In this document: positions 28,529 through 38,608 of the stretch, in pieces
Numbering within the stretch: the stretch's first letter is position 1
Layout: every line of letters starts with the position of its first letter
Origin: Microtetraspora fusca
GTDB taxonomy: Bacteria; Actinomycetota; Actinomycetes; Streptosporangiales; Streptosporangiaceae
NCBI RefSeq assembly: GCF_001570365.1
Contig: NZ_BBYK01000046.1
Coordinates: 211,005 to 275,004, forward strand
Length of the DNA stretch: 64,000 bases
Direction of reading: 5' to 3'
The notes under the pieces: generated by a model
Told to the model about the DNA's origin: nothing
The model's database searches: none
Seen by the model: the letters and a program-made list of their open reading frames with translations, nothing else
Translations under genes and position numbers: made by a program

Positions 28529-29101
28529 TGTTCAGTCCTAACGCTAGGCGCGGTCGCCGGGTCGCTTGTTCACCTTGCAGGATCGCCCGTGCAGGCTTGC
28601 GCGCGTCGGGCACATACGGACGCGCGCGCGGGAACCGGTACCGCTGCGGTTCGGCTACCAGTGTGCCAGATCGTGAAACCGCTCCACGCCGTCGGCTATT
28701 CCCCGCCTGTACACGCGGCGTCCTCCGGGCTGTCGGCGTGCCGCGCCGACCCGCCTCCCGGGGGCGTCACGGCCTCTGGTAGGCGGCCTGACCAGACTCC
28801 GCGGGAAGCGCCGGAAAGCGGGACGCCATCGGCGTGTCGCGATGTGTCCTATGCCACTTTCGACGCCGAAGATCAGTTTCTGCGGCGCTTGTCGGAATGC
28901 CTCTCAGAGACCTCTCAGGATGTGGATAACTCTCGAGTTCCCAGGTGATGGCCCATATCCCAACATTGTGGAACGTTCGGGAAAGGGCTCGGTAAATGAG
29001 GTGCAACCTCACCATCCGGGTGGACGAGTCACACAGGCACCACTAGGCTCCGGTGTTCAAACCCGACTTTTCCCTCAATTTTACCAATGTTAGGGGTATC
29101 C
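28529..29101. other. 573-bp divergent intergenic region with a DnaA box
   Basis: The region separates rpmE (minus strand) from the secreted protein gene (plus strand) and must hold both promoters. Visible elements are a perfect DnaA-box sequence TGTGGATAA at 28921-28929, two direct copies of CCTCTCAG at 28910 and 28921-minus (11 bp apart, the second ending just before the box), and the TGAGGT-GCA-ACCTCA inverted repeat at 28997-29011, about 90 bases upstream of the secreted gene. The last 150 bases are distinctly richer in A and T than the surroundings. No gene was recognised. Confidence 0.6.
28997..29011. promoter_or_regulatory. 6-3-6 inverted repeat upstream of the secreted protein gene
   Basis: TGAGGT and ACCTCA flank GCA. 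The repeat is about 90 bases before the ATG at 29102, within reach of its promoter, and could be an operator. Such short palindromes also occur by chance. Confidence 0.3.
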
Positions 29102-30223
29102 ATGAGGAAGAGCCTGCGGCTTGCAGTAGCAGCCGCAACGGGGGCGGCACTCTTCGCTACCGGTGCGGCCATCACCGTAGCCTCCCCCGCTAACGCCGTA
29201 TCGGCCGTCGCCCTTCGCGCACTGGGCATCGCCGACATCAAGGTGGACACGTCGGTGGCCTTCATCCCGCCCACCGGCAGCGACACGATTCCCTTCGTGA
29301 TCAAGGTCAATGACCCCTATGTCGGCAACAAGGCGCCGACCATCAAGGCGGAGTTCTGGAAGGAGGGAGAGCAGACCACCAGCGCGGGTCATTCTGCCTC
29401 GGTCACTCAGCTGACGGATCTGGCCAACAGCACGCCGGCCCCGACGCCGCCGACAAGTCCTGTTGAGGTCAAGGGCACCATTCCGGTCTCGTCGAGCGAC
29501 AAGCCGACCACCTCCACTGGCAAGTGGACCTTGAGGGTCACGGTAAAGCCCGATGGTGGCGACGCTGTGACCAAGGATGAGACTTTCGAGGTCAAGGCGG
29601 CGACGCGGGTCAACGGGGCGAGCGTTTCGCCGAACCCCGTCACGCTGAAGTCGGGCAAGGACGTCGACGTCTTCGTCGCGTTCGAGCTGGAGAAGTCGGG
29701 CGACGAGAAGCTCACCGACGTCCGGCTGGAGAGCAAGAGCTACGACGACTACATCTCGCTCAGCACCGGCATGGAGTCGGACGGCAAGTCGTACCACGAC
29801 TCGGCCTCCTTCGACTACAGCACCTCGACCGGCGCCTGGCAGCTGAAGATCACGGTCACCCGTGGTTCGAAGACCTACAGCTTCGTCAAGGGCTTCGAGG
29901 TCAAGAAGTCCGGCTCCTCCAAGGCCAGCTCGAAGATCACGCTGACCGCCTCGCCCACCTCGCTGAAGAAGGGCAAGACGACCAAGCTCTCCGGCAAGGT
30001 CTACCGCGGCTCCGGCGCGTGGAAGAAGAAGATCATGAAGCTCTACTTCAAGAAGAAGGGCTCCTCGAAGTGGTCGTTCGTGGGCTACGTCGGCTCCAGC
30101 TCGACCGGTAAGTTCAGCAAGACCGTCAAGCCGAAGTACACCGGCTACTGGCGTCTGGCGGCCACGGGCACCAGCACGACCTACGGCTCCTACTCGAACT
30201 ACAAGCTCGTGACGGTCAAGTAG
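29102..30223 (+). CDS. Secreted Lys/Ser-rich protein of unknown function
   Basis: This is an exported protein of 373 residues. The ATG at 29102 follows TTAGGGG at five bases. A signal peptide runs to about residue 32 (MRKSLRLAVAAATGAALFAT ... SPANA-V). The mature part has three Ig-like or beta-sandwich segments, judged by alternating strand patterns: residues about 45-150, 160-245 and 255-373. The last is basic, with KITLTASPTSLKKGKTTKLS, KMKLYFKKKG-like strands and YWRLAATGTSTTYGSYSNYK. That last unit resembles C-terminal modules of many actinomycete secreted proteins thought to bind the wall or other polymers. No catalytic motif is visible. A strong terminator follows. Confidence 0.8.
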   Translation: MRKSLRLAVAAATGAALFATGAAITVASPANAVSAVALRALGIADIKVDTSVAFIPPTGSDTIPFVIKVNDPYVGNKAPTIKAEFWKEGEQTTSAGHSASVTQLTDLANSTPAPTPPTSPVEVKGTIPVSSSDKPTTSTGKWTLRVTVKPDGGDAVTKDETFEVKAATRVNGASVSPNPVTLKSGKDVDVFVAFELEKSGDEKLTDVRLESKSYDDYISLSTGMESDGKSYHDSASFDYSTSTGAWQLKITVTRGSKTYSFVKGFEVKKSGSSKASSKITLTASPTSLKKGKTTKLSGKVYRGSGAWKKKIMKLYFKKKGSSKWSFVGYVGSSSTGKFSKTVKPKYTGYWRLAATGTSTTYGSYSNYKLVTVK

Positions 30224-30286
30224 CGGCTCAGGGGATCTGCACGCCTCGCGTCACCAACCCCTGGCGCAAGCCGTACAGCACCAGGG

Positions 30287-30318
30287 AAGGCCCGCACGGT
30301 TCACACCGTGCGGGCCTT
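30287..30318 (+). terminator. Rho-independent terminator of the secreted protein gene
   Basis: AAGGCCCGCACGGT and its complement form a perfect 14-bp stem with a TCAC loop, ending in TTTT. It begins 63 bases after the stop. It is one of the most convincing terminators in the window. Confidence 0.92.
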
Positions 30319-30373
30319 TTCGCGTCCGGCGACGAGAAGGGCGCCATAGAACCGGGACCTCGCGCTCGTCCCC

Positions 30374-30901
30374 ATGAGTGATGAGACCCGAGGAGAACCT
30401 TTGCACCCCAGCAGACGAGACGATTTCACGGAGTTCGTGGCCGGCCGGTCGGACAGCCTCATCCGGCTCGCGTACCTCCTGACCGGCGACCAGCACGCGG
30501 CCGAGGACCTGCTGCAGACCGCGTTGACCAAGACGGCGGGACGGTGGCGGAAGATCCGCGACAACCCCGAAGCGTACGTACGCCGGGTCATGTACCACGA
30601 GCAGGTCGACCGGTGGCGAAGTCCGCGCTGGGGGCGTGAACGTGCCACCGACGTCCTTCCCGAGCTGCCGATCGGCGACCACAGCGGGGACATCGACACG
30701 CGCGTCACCCTCGCCCGGGCCATGCGTGCCCTCCCCGCGCGCAAACGCGCCGTGCTGGTGCTGCGCTACTACGAGGACCTCCCGGAATCGGAGGTCGCAA
30801 AGATCATGGGCTGCTCGGTGGGAACCGTCCGCAGCCAGGCCCACCAGGCGATCGTCCGGCTCCGCGGTCTGGTCGGCGCCCCCGCAACTCAGGAGAGCTG
30901 A
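30374..30901 (+). CDS. SigE-family ECF RNA polymerase sigma factor
   Basis: This is a group 4 sigma factor of the actinobacterial SigE family. Region 2 is DFTEFVAGRSDSLIRLAYLL and TGDQHAAEDLLQTALTKT, with DNPEAYVRRVMYHEQVDRWR after it. Region 4 is ARAMRALPARKRAVLVLRYY, EDLPESEVAKIMGCSVGTVR and SQAHQAIVRLR. The ATG at 30374 has no ribosome site; the TTG at 30401 (LHPSRRDDF) has GAGGAG five bases upstream and may be the true start. The next gene begins two bases after the stop and encodes a membrane protein that is the likely regulator. The promoters it reads are not known. Confidence 0.9.
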   Translation: MSDETRGEPLHPSRRDDFTEFVAGRSDSLIRLAYLLTGDQHAAEDLLQTALTKTAGRWRKIRDNPEAYVRRVMYHEQVDRWRSPRWGRERATDVLPELPIGDHSGDIDTRVTLARAMRALPARKRAVLVLRYYEDLPESEVAKIMGCSVGTVRSQAHQAIVRLRGLVGAPATQES

Positions 30902-30903
30902 TC

Positions 30904-31845
30904 ATGGATCTCGATGAGCAGAAGATCGCCCAGGAACTCCACCTCATGGCGCGGGAGGCCCGGCCGGTGGACGCGCACGTCTACGCCTCACGGGCACTGG
31001 TCCGGTCGGGGCGGCGCCGCCTGTCGTGGTCACTCGCGGGGCTCGCGGTCGCCGCGGCCTCCGTGGTCGGGGTCGTACTGCCGGCGTCCGGCGGCAAGGA
31101 CATCGCGGCGAGCGTCCACGAGCTGCCGGACAACACCCCCGAGCAGGTGAAGCTCATACGCGACTGCATGCCCTTGGGTGGCCCCGTGCACGAAATGGAC
31201 AGCCGTAAGCGCATCCCGGAGCACGGCAAGGTCGGCGATTTCCGCGTCCTCGCGGAGTATCGCGACGACGTGGGATCGACGGCACTCGTCGGCAGCACCG
31301 CCGGATTCGTCCTGTGCACGCCGCAGAAGAACCCGAACTTCGCCGACCGTCCGGTGTTCACGTACTGGGGTTACGCCCCACCCGGCGATCTGGAGGCGGG
31401 CCTGACCGGGGCCCTCACCGTGGACGCGTACGAGGTGCAGACCGATTCGCACGCAATGCGGGACGACGACCAATCCGGCGGCAGCTACCGTGTCGTCGCC
31501 GGACGCGTCACATCCGACGTGCGCCGGGTCGAGATCGACTGGGCGGGCGGTCGGCGCGCCGCCGCACAGGTGAACAATGGCTTCTTCGTCGGACGGGTGC
31601 CCGCCGCGTCCGTTCCCGGCCCAGACGACGGCTTGGGCGGCATGGTCGTCGACTCCCCCGACGTCACCGTCACCGCGTACGGCGAGGCGGGCGAGGTCCT
31701 CGGGCAGCGGAAGGACGTCAAGTTCCTCACGGCCGGGCGCACGGGCTCGGAAACGGGTACCGCCCCTGTCGGGGCCGGAGGGCCCGGCGACGACGCCCCT
31801 CCGGCGGAGGACGGCCGGGCCGCCCCTTCGCCGCGGCTCTCCTGA
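30904..31845 (+). CDS. Membrane protein partner of the sigma factor, putative anti-sigma factor
   Basis: This protein has 313 residues. A cytoplasmic N-terminus of about 40 residues (MDLDEQKIAQELHLMAREAR) is followed by one membrane helix (residues 40-60) and a long extracytoplasmic domain. That domain has two cysteines (RDCMPLGG and FVLCTPQ) that could form a disulphide and a disordered Pro/Gly/Ala tail. The coupling to the sigma gene (two-base gap) and the topology are those of anti-sigma factors, though no zinc-binding ZAS motif (HxxxCxxC) is present. The function is inferred from context. Confidence 0.65.
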   Translation: MDLDEQKIAQELHLMAREARPVDAHVYASRALVRSGRRRLSWSLAGLAVAAASVVGVVLPASGGKDIAASVHELPDNTPEQVKLIRDCMPLGGPVHEMDSRKRIPEHGKVGDFRVLAEYRDDVGSTALVGSTAGFVLCTPQKNPNFADRPVFTYWGYAPPGDLEAGLTGALTVDAYEVQTDSHAMRDDDQSGGSYRVVAGRVTSDVRRVEIDWAGGRRAAAQVNNGFFVGRVPAASVPGPDDGLGGMVVDSPDVTVTAYGEAGEVLGQRKDVKFLTAGRTGSETGTAPVGAGGPGDDAPPAEDGRAAPSPRLS

Positions 31846-31889
31846 CACGTCCCACGACCACAGCGTCGGGGGACGCTCCGGAAAGGGAG

Positions 31890-31921
31890 ACGCCCCGGGT
31901 GGTCGGAACCACCCGGGGCGT
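31890..31921. terminator. Bidirectional terminator between the anti-sigma gene and rho
   Basis: ACGCCCCGGGTGGT and its complement form a perfect 14-bp stem around CGGA, followed by TTT on the plus strand. It lies 45 bases after the anti-sigma stop and 17 bases after the rho stop on the other strand, so it can serve both convergent units. Confidence 0.9.
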
Positions 31922-31937
31922 TTCGCCGTACAGGAAC

Positions 31938-33998
31938 TCAGTCGCGGTCGTTGCTGACCGTCGTCTTCTGCACCTGGAGCAGGAACTCGGCGTTCGACTT
32001 GGTCTCGCGCATCTTCTCCAGGAGGAGTTCGAGCGCCTGCTGCATGTCGAGGGCGTGGAGCACCCGGCGCAGCTTCCAGACGATCTGGAGCTCGTCCTTC
32101 GACATGAGGATCTCTTCCTTGCGGGTGCCGGACGCGTCGACGTCCACCGCGGGGAAGATCCGCTTGTCGGCGAGGGACCGGTTGAGCTTGAGCTCCATGT
32201 TTCCGGTGCCCTTGAACTCCTCGAAGATGACCTCGTCCATCTTGGAGCCGGTCTCGACCAGCGCCGTGGCGAGGATCGTCAGGGAGCCGCCGTTCTCGAT
32301 GTTGCGGGCGGCGCCGAAGAAGCGCTTCGGCGGGTACAGCGCGGTGGAGTCCACACCACCGGACAGGATGCGGCCCGACGCGGGCGCGGCCAGGTTGTAG
32401 GCGCGGCCCAGACGGGTGATCGAGTCCAGCAGCACGACCACGTCGTGACCGAGCTCCACCAGGCGCTTGGCCCGCTCGATGGCGAGCTCGGCGACCGTGG
32501 TGTGGTCCTCGGCGGGACGGTCGAAGGTCGAGTGGATGACCTCGCCCTTCACCGACCGCTGCATGTCGGTGACCTCTTCCGGACGCTCGTCCACCAGGAC
32601 GACCATCAGGTGGCACTCGGGGTTGTTGCGGGTGATCGCGTTGGCGATCGACTGCAGCACCATCGTCTTACCGGCCTTCGGCGGCGAGACGATCAGACCG
32701 CGCTGGCCCTTGCCGATCGGCGAGACCAGGTCGATGATCCGCGTGGTGAGGACGTTCGGCTCGGTCTCCAGGCGCAGGCGCTCCTGCGGGTAGAGCGGCG
32801 TGAGCTTGTTGAAGTCGGGCCGCTGCCGGGCCTGCTCCGGCTCCATGCCGTTGACCGTGTCGAGGCGGACGAGCGCGTTGAACTTCTCGCGCCGCTCGCC
32901 GTCGCGCGGCTGCCGGACGGCGCCGGTGATGACGTCTCCCTTGCGCAGGCCGTTGCGGCGGATCTGCGCCAGCGACACGTACACGTCGTTCGCGCCGGGC
33001 AGGTAGCCGCTGGTGCGGACGAACGCGTAGTTGTCGAGGATGTCCAGGATGCCGGCGATCGGGATGAGGACGTCGTCCTCGCTGATCACGGGCTCGTTGC
33101 TGTCGAAGCGGTCGCGGCCACGGCGGTTGCGCTCGCGGAACCTGCCGCGGCGGCCGCGGGCGTCGTCGCCCTGGTCACCACGGCTGTCGCCCCGGCTGTC
33201 ACCACGGTCGCCGCGGTCACCACGGTCGGCGCGGTCACCACGGTCGGCGCGGTCACCACGGTCGGCGCGGTCGCCACGGTCAGCGCGGTCGCCACGGTCA
33301 GCGCGGTCGCCACGGTCAGCGCGGTCGCCACGGTTGTCGCTGCGACCGTCGCGGCCCTGCTGGTCACGGCCACGCGTCTGGGCGTCGCCCGCGTCCGCGG
33401 CCCGCTGGTCCGTACGGCTCTCGCGGTCGCCGGAGCGGTCGGAACGCTCACGCCGGTCGCCACGGCCGCGGCGCTCACGGCGGTCGGAGCGCTCGCCGCG
33501 GCTCTCGCCGCGCGTCTCGTTCTGGGCGTCGCCCTGGGCCTCGGTGACCGCCGGGGCGTCCGCGACGGCGGGAGCGCTCGCGGTGACGGCGCTGGAGGCG
33601 GCGACGGCGGGGGCCGCGGCGGGAGCGCTGTCCACGCGCTCGGCGGCGGGCTGCTCCTCGCGGCTCTCGGCCACGGGCGCGGCCGCGGTGGCGCGGGAAC
33701 GTTCCCTGCGACCGCGAGCGGGGCGTTCGGCGACGGCGGCCGGCGCTTCCGCGGCCGGCTTCGGCTCCGCCTGCGCCTCTCCCGTCGCCCCCTGCTTCTC
33801 CTGGATGGCCGCGATGAGCTGGCTCTTGCGCATCCGCCCGATCCCGGTGATGCCGAGCCCGGTGGCCATGGCCTGCAGCTCGGGCAGCACCATGCCGGCC
33901 AGGCCGGTGCCGGAGCGACGACGCGGTCGAGCCGGAGCAGTGGTGGGGGTGTCGCCGGCGGCCTGGCCGTCGGAGAGGAGTTCGGTGGTGTCGCTCAA
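31938..33998 (-). CDS. rho: Transcription termination factor Rho with Arg/Asp-rich insert
   Basis: This hexameric RNA-dependent ATPase ends transcription. The N-terminal Rho_N helices ([20 protein letters not shown], residues 33-66) are followed by a disordered insert of about 230 residues rich in Arg, Asp, Glu, Ala and Gly. The RNA-binding domain comes next ([20 protein letters not shown]). The ATPase has its P-loop in [18 protein letters not shown], Walker B in [18 protein letters not shown] and [21 protein letters not shown]. At 686 residues it is typical of actinobacterial Rho, whose inserts give extra RNA affinity. Residues about 224-267 are six copies of GDRADR and one GDRGDR. A 368-base leader precedes the gene. 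Confidence 0.97.
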   Translation of the reverse strand: MSDTTELLSDGQAAGDTPTTAPARPRRRSGTGLAGMVLPELQAMATGLGITGIGRMRKSQLIAAIQEKQGATGEAQAEPKPAAEAPAAVAERPARGRRERSRATAAAPVAESREEQPAAERVDSAPAAAPAVAASSAVTASAPAVADAPAVTEAQGDAQNETRGESRGERSDRRERRGRGDRRERSDRSGDRESRTDQRAADAGDAQTRGRDQQGRDGRSDNRGDRADRGDRADRGDRADRGDRADRGDRADRGDRADRGDRGDRGDSRGDSRGDQGDDARGRRGRFRERNRRGRDRFDSNEPVISEDDVLIPIAGILDILDNYAFVRTSGYLPGANDVYVSLAQIRRNGLRKGDVITGAVRQPRDGERREKFNALVRLDTVNGMEPEQARQRPDFNKLTPLYPQERLRLETEPNVLTTRIIDLVSPIGKGQRGLIVSPPKAGKTMVLQSIANAITRNNPECHLMVVLVDERPEEVTDMQRSVKGEVIHSTFDRPAEDHTTVAELAIERAKRLVELGHDVVVLLDSITRLGRAYNLAAPASGRILSGGVDSTALYPPKRFFGAARNIENGGSLTILATALVETGSKMDEVIFEEFKGTGNMELKLNRSLADKRIFPAVDVDASGTRKEEILMSKDELQIVWKLRRVLHALDMQQALELLLEKMRETKSNAEFLLQVQKTTVSNDRD
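33198..33329. repeat. 18-bp tandem repeats within rho
   Basis: On the minus strand about seven in-phase 18-base units encode GDRADR (six copies) and GDRGDR. Third-position differences group copies into blocks (a C-A-C and a C-G-C variant at one codon), which points to recent unit duplication. Such an array should vary in length between strains. Confidence 0.9.
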
Positions 33999-34366
33999 CT
34001 AAGGGTCCTTCCCAGGGGTCGGGCACCGGACTCGTGCGTCCTGGTGTCCCGGTGGTGCGACCCGGCGGGACAGACCGGGTCGGGCTTCGCGAATCTCAGG
34101 TGTTGGTGACGCTCCGGAATCGCGAACTGCCAGATGTCGAAGTGGTTCGAACGCGCATGCCTCCGAGAACCCCACCTCTCGCCGCGCCGATCGGGGCAAC
34201 GGGAGGAAGCGGTTTCGGGAAAATCGCCCTGCCCGCGTCGAAGGACGCGGAGCGAAGTGCAGCGATGTGCGAATGACAAGCACGCACCCAACATGGGGGC
34301 ACCTGGTGCGGCTATCAGCCTAACATCACCAGCGCACACGGCTATTCCCTGGAGGTCGAAGAGGCA
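33999..34366. other. 368-bp rho leader / intergenic region
   Basis: This region lies between the thrB stop and the rho start, both on the minus strand. It contains a CCGCGTC-GAAG-GACGCGG hairpin at 34233-34250 and a less G+C-rich stretch near 34034-34150. No protein with recognisable domains is seen in it. A long leader is common for rho, where autoregulation by Rho-dependent termination is known in other bacteria; here that is inference. Confidence 0.5.
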
Positions 34367-35296
34367 TCAGCGTGTCTCGGGAAACTGAACGCCCGCACCC
34401 TGCAGGTGGACGTTCAAGGGCTGGATGAGCCAGTCCGTACCCACTTCTGGTGCGATCAAATCCTCGGTGTCCGATGTCGAAAAGACAAGGACCGTCGGAC
34501 CCGCTCCCGAGACGACCGCGGGAACCCCCGCGGTGCGCAGCCGTCGCACCAGGTCGGCGGTCTGCGGCATGGCAGGCGCGCGATAGTCCTGGTGAAGACG
34601 GTCCTCGGTGGCGGCGAGAAGCAGGCCGGGCTCCGGCATCCGGGTCAGCGCCGCGACGAGCAGCGCCGCCCGCCCCGCGTTGACGGCGGCGTCGGAATGC
34701 GGCACCTCTTTCGGCAGCAGCCCGCGCGCCTCCTTCGTGGACGACCGGAAGGGCGGGATCAACACGACCGGCCGGACGTCCTCGTGCAGGGGCAGTTTCA
34801 CCATACGCGGAGTGCCGGACCGCTCGGACCACGCGATGGTGAGCCCTCCGGCCAGGCACGGCGCCACGTTGTCGGGATGGCCCTCCAACTCGGTGGCCAG
34901 CGCGAACACGTCGTCGTCCGAAATGCCGCCGGCCGTGCCGGAGAGTGCCGGCGCGAGCGCCCTGGCGGCGAGGATGCCCGCGCAGATGGCGGCGGAGGAC
35001 GAGCCGAGGCCGCGCGCGTGCGGGATGCGGTTGCGGCAGCGGAGTGTGACGCCGGAGGGCTGTGGGACGCCCATGCGGTCGAAGGTCGCCCGCATGGTTT
35101 TGACGATCAGGTGTCCCTCGCCCGGGTCCACCTCCCCGGCGCCCTGTCCCTCGACCTCGACCGTCACGCCGTCGTCGGAGAGCGCGACCTCGACCTCGTC
35201 GTACAGGTCGAGCGCCAGGCCGAGGGTGTCGTATCCGGGACCGAGGTTGGCGCTCGTCGCCGGAACCCGGACGACCACGCTGCTGCTACCTGTCAT
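34367..35296 (-). CDS. thrB: Homoserine kinase
   Basis: This GHMP-family kinase phosphorylates homoserine, giving O-phosphohomoserine for threonine synthase. The N-terminal strand VVVRVPATSANLGPGYDTLG and the glycine-rich ATP loop HARGLGSSSAAICAGILAA are diagnostic. GGLTIAWSERSG is the third block and SGAGPTVLVFS lies near the end. The ATG at 35296 is chosen for its GAGGAG four to five bases upstream. At 309 residues it is standard. thrC lies 211 bases upstream with two stem-loops between. Confidence 0.95.
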   Translation of the reverse strand: MTGSSSVVVRVPATSANLGPGYDTLGLALDLYDEVEVALSDDGVTVEVEGQGAGEVDPGEGHLIVKTMRATFDRMGVPQPSGVTLRCRNRIPHARGLGSSSAAICAGILAARALAPALSGTAGGISDDDVFALATELEGHPDNVAPCLAGGLTIAWSERSGTPRMVKLPLHEDVRPVVLIPPFRSSTKEARGLLPKEVPHSDAAVNAGRAALLVAALTRMPEPGLLLAATEDRLHQDYRAPAMPQTADLVRRLRTAGVPAVVSGAGPTVLVFSTSDTEDLIAPEVGTDWLIQPLNVHLQGAGVQFPETR

Positions 35297-35345
35297 CGAA
35301 CTCCTCGTGAGATGGAGTCCCCGGGCAGCCGCCACGGGGAGGGCG

Positions 35346-35367
35346 CGCGGCACGCGGCCGTGCCGCG
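35346..35367 (-). other. Stem-loop in the thrC-thrB gap
   Basis: CGCGGCACG pairs with CGTGCCGCG (9 bp) around a CGGC loop, 50 bases upstream of the thrB start. Together with the hairpin at 35462-35490 it could attenuate read-through from thrC or shape the thrB leader. Confidence 0.5.
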
Positions 35368-35461
35368 ACCGGCTCGACGTGACGCCCCGGCCCGACATGA
35401 CACGACGGACGAGCCGTGCCGCACGGGCGCCTGAGGCGGTACGCGAGCCGTACGCGGTCGG

Positions 35462-35490
35462 GAACGGCGCGGGCGGGGCCGGCGCCGTTC
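35462..35490 (-). terminator. Terminator-like hairpin after thrC
   Basis: GAACGGCGC and GCGCCGTTC form a 9-bp stem with an 11-base G-rich loop, starting 17 bases beyond the thrC stop. There is no U-run, so termination may be partial, separating thrC output from thrB output. Confidence 0.5.
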
Positions 35491-35507
35491 ACGCGACCGC
35501 TCAGGGG

Positions 35508-36566
<1,059 letters not shown>

Positions 36567-36801
36567 GATCGCTCCTTCTACGCGGGCTCCGCCACACGGG
36601 CCCACCTGCGGTATTGGCCACCGAGTTTACGGCCAACCGCTCTACCTGCGGGATCCACCGTCCAGCTTATGGACATATTTCCGGACACGAGGCCGATATA
36701 TGGGGACGAGCAGCGCTTCGCGCTCTCAGCGAACTAGGAGTTTGCTTCGTTAGGGTCGATCCCCTGACTTGACTCGACAGGTGACAACCGAGGAGGGGCA
36801 C

Positions 36802-38358
36802 GTGGCGGGCGACGAGGTCCGGCCGAGGATCCGGCACAACGACTATTCTCCCCTGGTCCCCGCGCCGATCGGCGGTTGGCATCCGGAAGTGCCGGTCAGC
36901 GTGATCATCCCCGCGTACGGCGGCCAGCACCGGCTCGATCTCACCCTGGCCTCGCTCGCGGCGCAGACCTACCCCGCCCATCTGACAGAGATCGTCATCG
37001 TGGACGACGGCAGCGTCCCGCCGCTGCGATTACCGGAGATGCGCCCCGAGAACACCCGGATCGTCACGACCGCGGACGGCTGGGGACCGGGACACGCGGT
37101 CAACACCGGCGTCGCCGCCACCGACGGCACCGTCGTGCAGCGTCTCGACGCCGACATGGTCCTCCACCGCGATCACCTTGAGGCGCTGCTGCGCTGGCAC
37201 CACCTCACCGACTATCTCGTCACGATCGGCGGCAAGCGGTTCATCGAGGAGACCCCCGTCACGGCCGCCGAGGTGTACGAGGCCGTGGCCGGCGACACGT
37301 TGACGCACCTGTTCGACCCCGAGAAGACCATCCCCAGCACGACGGAGATGACGATCCTCCGCCTGGACGGGATGCGCGGCAGCAAGAACCCGTACCACGT
37401 CTGCACCGGCCCCACGCTGTCCCTCCACCGGACGCTCTTCCTTGACGTCGGCGGCTTCGACGCGGAGGTCCAGCGGGGCGAGGACACCGAGCTGGGGTAC
37501 CGGCTGGCCCAGGCGGGCGCCGTCTTCGTGCCGGATCTCGCGGCCCGCGCCGTCCATCTCGGCCTGCCCGCGCAGCGGCGCGACCGCGGGGCGACGGTGC
37601 GGACCGTGGAGCCCTACCTGGCCCATCGCGTGCCGCTCCGCCGCGACCTGCGCAAGGAGCGGGGCCGCCACTGGCGCGTGCCGTACGTGGAGGTGGTCCT
37701 GGACGTGGCCGGGGCGAGCGAGCGGGTCACCCGCGCGGCGGTGAACGCGGCGCTCGACGGGTCGCTGCCCGACGTCGCCGTCACGCTGGTGGCGCCGTGG
37801 TCGGCGCTGCCCTCCGGCCGCCACCCGGTGCTGACCGCGCCCGGGTTCGATCTGCGCATGCTGCGGACCGGGTTCGCCGACGACCCCCGGGTACGGCTGG
37901 CCGAGGACGTGTCGCCGAGCGCGACGCCGGTGCCGTTCCGTTACTCAGGGCCGGTGGACGTCCCGCTCGCGCCGGAGACGCTGGAGCGGATGGTCAAGAC
38001 GGTGCTCGACGAGCGGCTCGGCATGCTCGTCGTCACGTTCCCGGACGGCCGCACCGCGACCGTGGAGCGTACCGAGGCCGTGGGACGGGCCCTGCTGCTG
38101 GCCCGCCCGGGCGAGCCCCTCTCGGACGTCATCCGGCAGACTCACGGCGTACGGCACAGCCCGGCGGAGGCGTTCTGGCCCTCGGCGCAGGAACGGCCGG
38201 CCGCACCCGCCCGGCCCGCGGCTCCTCAGACGGACATGAGGTCGGCGATGGCGGGTCTCACCGAGGCGCGCGGGCGCGGCGGGCGCCCGCGAGGGAAGCG
38301 CTCGTGGGTCCGGCGGCTGCGCACCGCCATCCGGACCCGATACCGGATTCGTCCGTAG
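36802..38358 (+). CDS. GT2-family glycosyltransferase, RxRxND family (copy A)
   Basis: This is a probable cytoplasmic or peripheral-membrane sugar transferase of 518 residues. The GTG at 36802 is preferred because GGAGG lies five to six bases upstream; longer TTG/GTG starts at 36769 and 36781 exist. The head RPRIRHNDYSPLVPAP leads into a GT-A domain: VSVIIPAYGGQHRLDLTLAS, IVIVDDGSVPPLRLPE, RLDADMVLHRDH (DxD) and GGFDAEVQRGEDTELGYRLA. A second conserved domain follows from VPYVEVVLDVAGASERVTRA. The basic tail is RSWVRRLRTAIRTRYRIRP. It shares architecture with copies B, E and G. The acceptor and donor are unknown. It diverges from thrC and converges on copy B. Confidence 0.85.
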   Translation: MAGDEVRPRIRHNDYSPLVPAPIGGWHPEVPVSVIIPAYGGQHRLDLTLASLAAQTYPAHLTEIVIVDDGSVPPLRLPEMRPENTRIVTTADGWGPGHAVNTGVAATDGTVVQRLDADMVLHRDHLEALLRWHHLTDYLVTIGGKRFIEETPVTAAEVYEAVAGDTLTHLFDPEKTIPSTTEMTILRLDGMRGSKNPYHVCTGPTLSLHRTLFLDVGGFDAEVQRGEDTELGYRLAQAGAVFVPDLAARAVHLGLPAQRRDRGATVRTVEPYLAHRVPLRRDLRKERGRHWRVPYVEVVLDVAGASERVTRAAVNAALDGSLPDVAVTLVAPWSALPSGRHPVLTAPGFDLRMLRTGFADDPRVRLAEDVSPSATPVPFRYSGPVDVPLAPETLERMVKTVLDERLGMLVVTFPDGRTATVERTEAVGRALLLARPGEPLSDVIRQTHGVRHSPAEAFWPSAQERPAAPARPAAPQTDMRSAMAGLTEARGRGGRPRGKRSWVRRLRTAIRTRYRIRP

Positions 38359-38402
38359 TGCTCCGGCGGGTGTCCATGCGTGGCGGAGCCGCCGGGTGGT
38401 CT

Positions 38403-38432
38403 TCTCTGGCTGTCGCCGGCGACAGCCAGAGA
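38403..38432. terminator. 30-nt perfect palindrome, bidirectional terminator
   Basis: TCTCTGGCTGTCGCC is followed immediately by its exact complement. It lies between convergent glycosyltransferase genes, 45 bases after the copy A stop and 176 bases after the copy B stop. A fully symmetric hairpin suits termination in both directions. The remaining sequence to 38608 holds C/T-rich repeats (CTTCGCTCCGATCCTCGCT) and no gene. Confidence 0.75.
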
Positions 38433-38608
38433 GCTCGATCCATCCCGCCAGGGGTCGCCAGTGGATTTGCACGAACCTCGGCCGAGTCGGTCACTTCGCC
38501 GGGAGGCACCTCCGATCCTCGCGAAGCCCGCTTCGCCGGGCCTTCGCTCCGATCCTCGCTCCCTTCCGCTCCGCTCCCTCGGTCCCGGTGAACGTCGCGG
38601 GCAGCGGA

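Noticed and set aside
33198..33329. Regular repeats in rho considered as a CRISPR-like array.
   Set aside because: Units are contiguous 18-mers with no spacers and encode an in-frame protein repeat.
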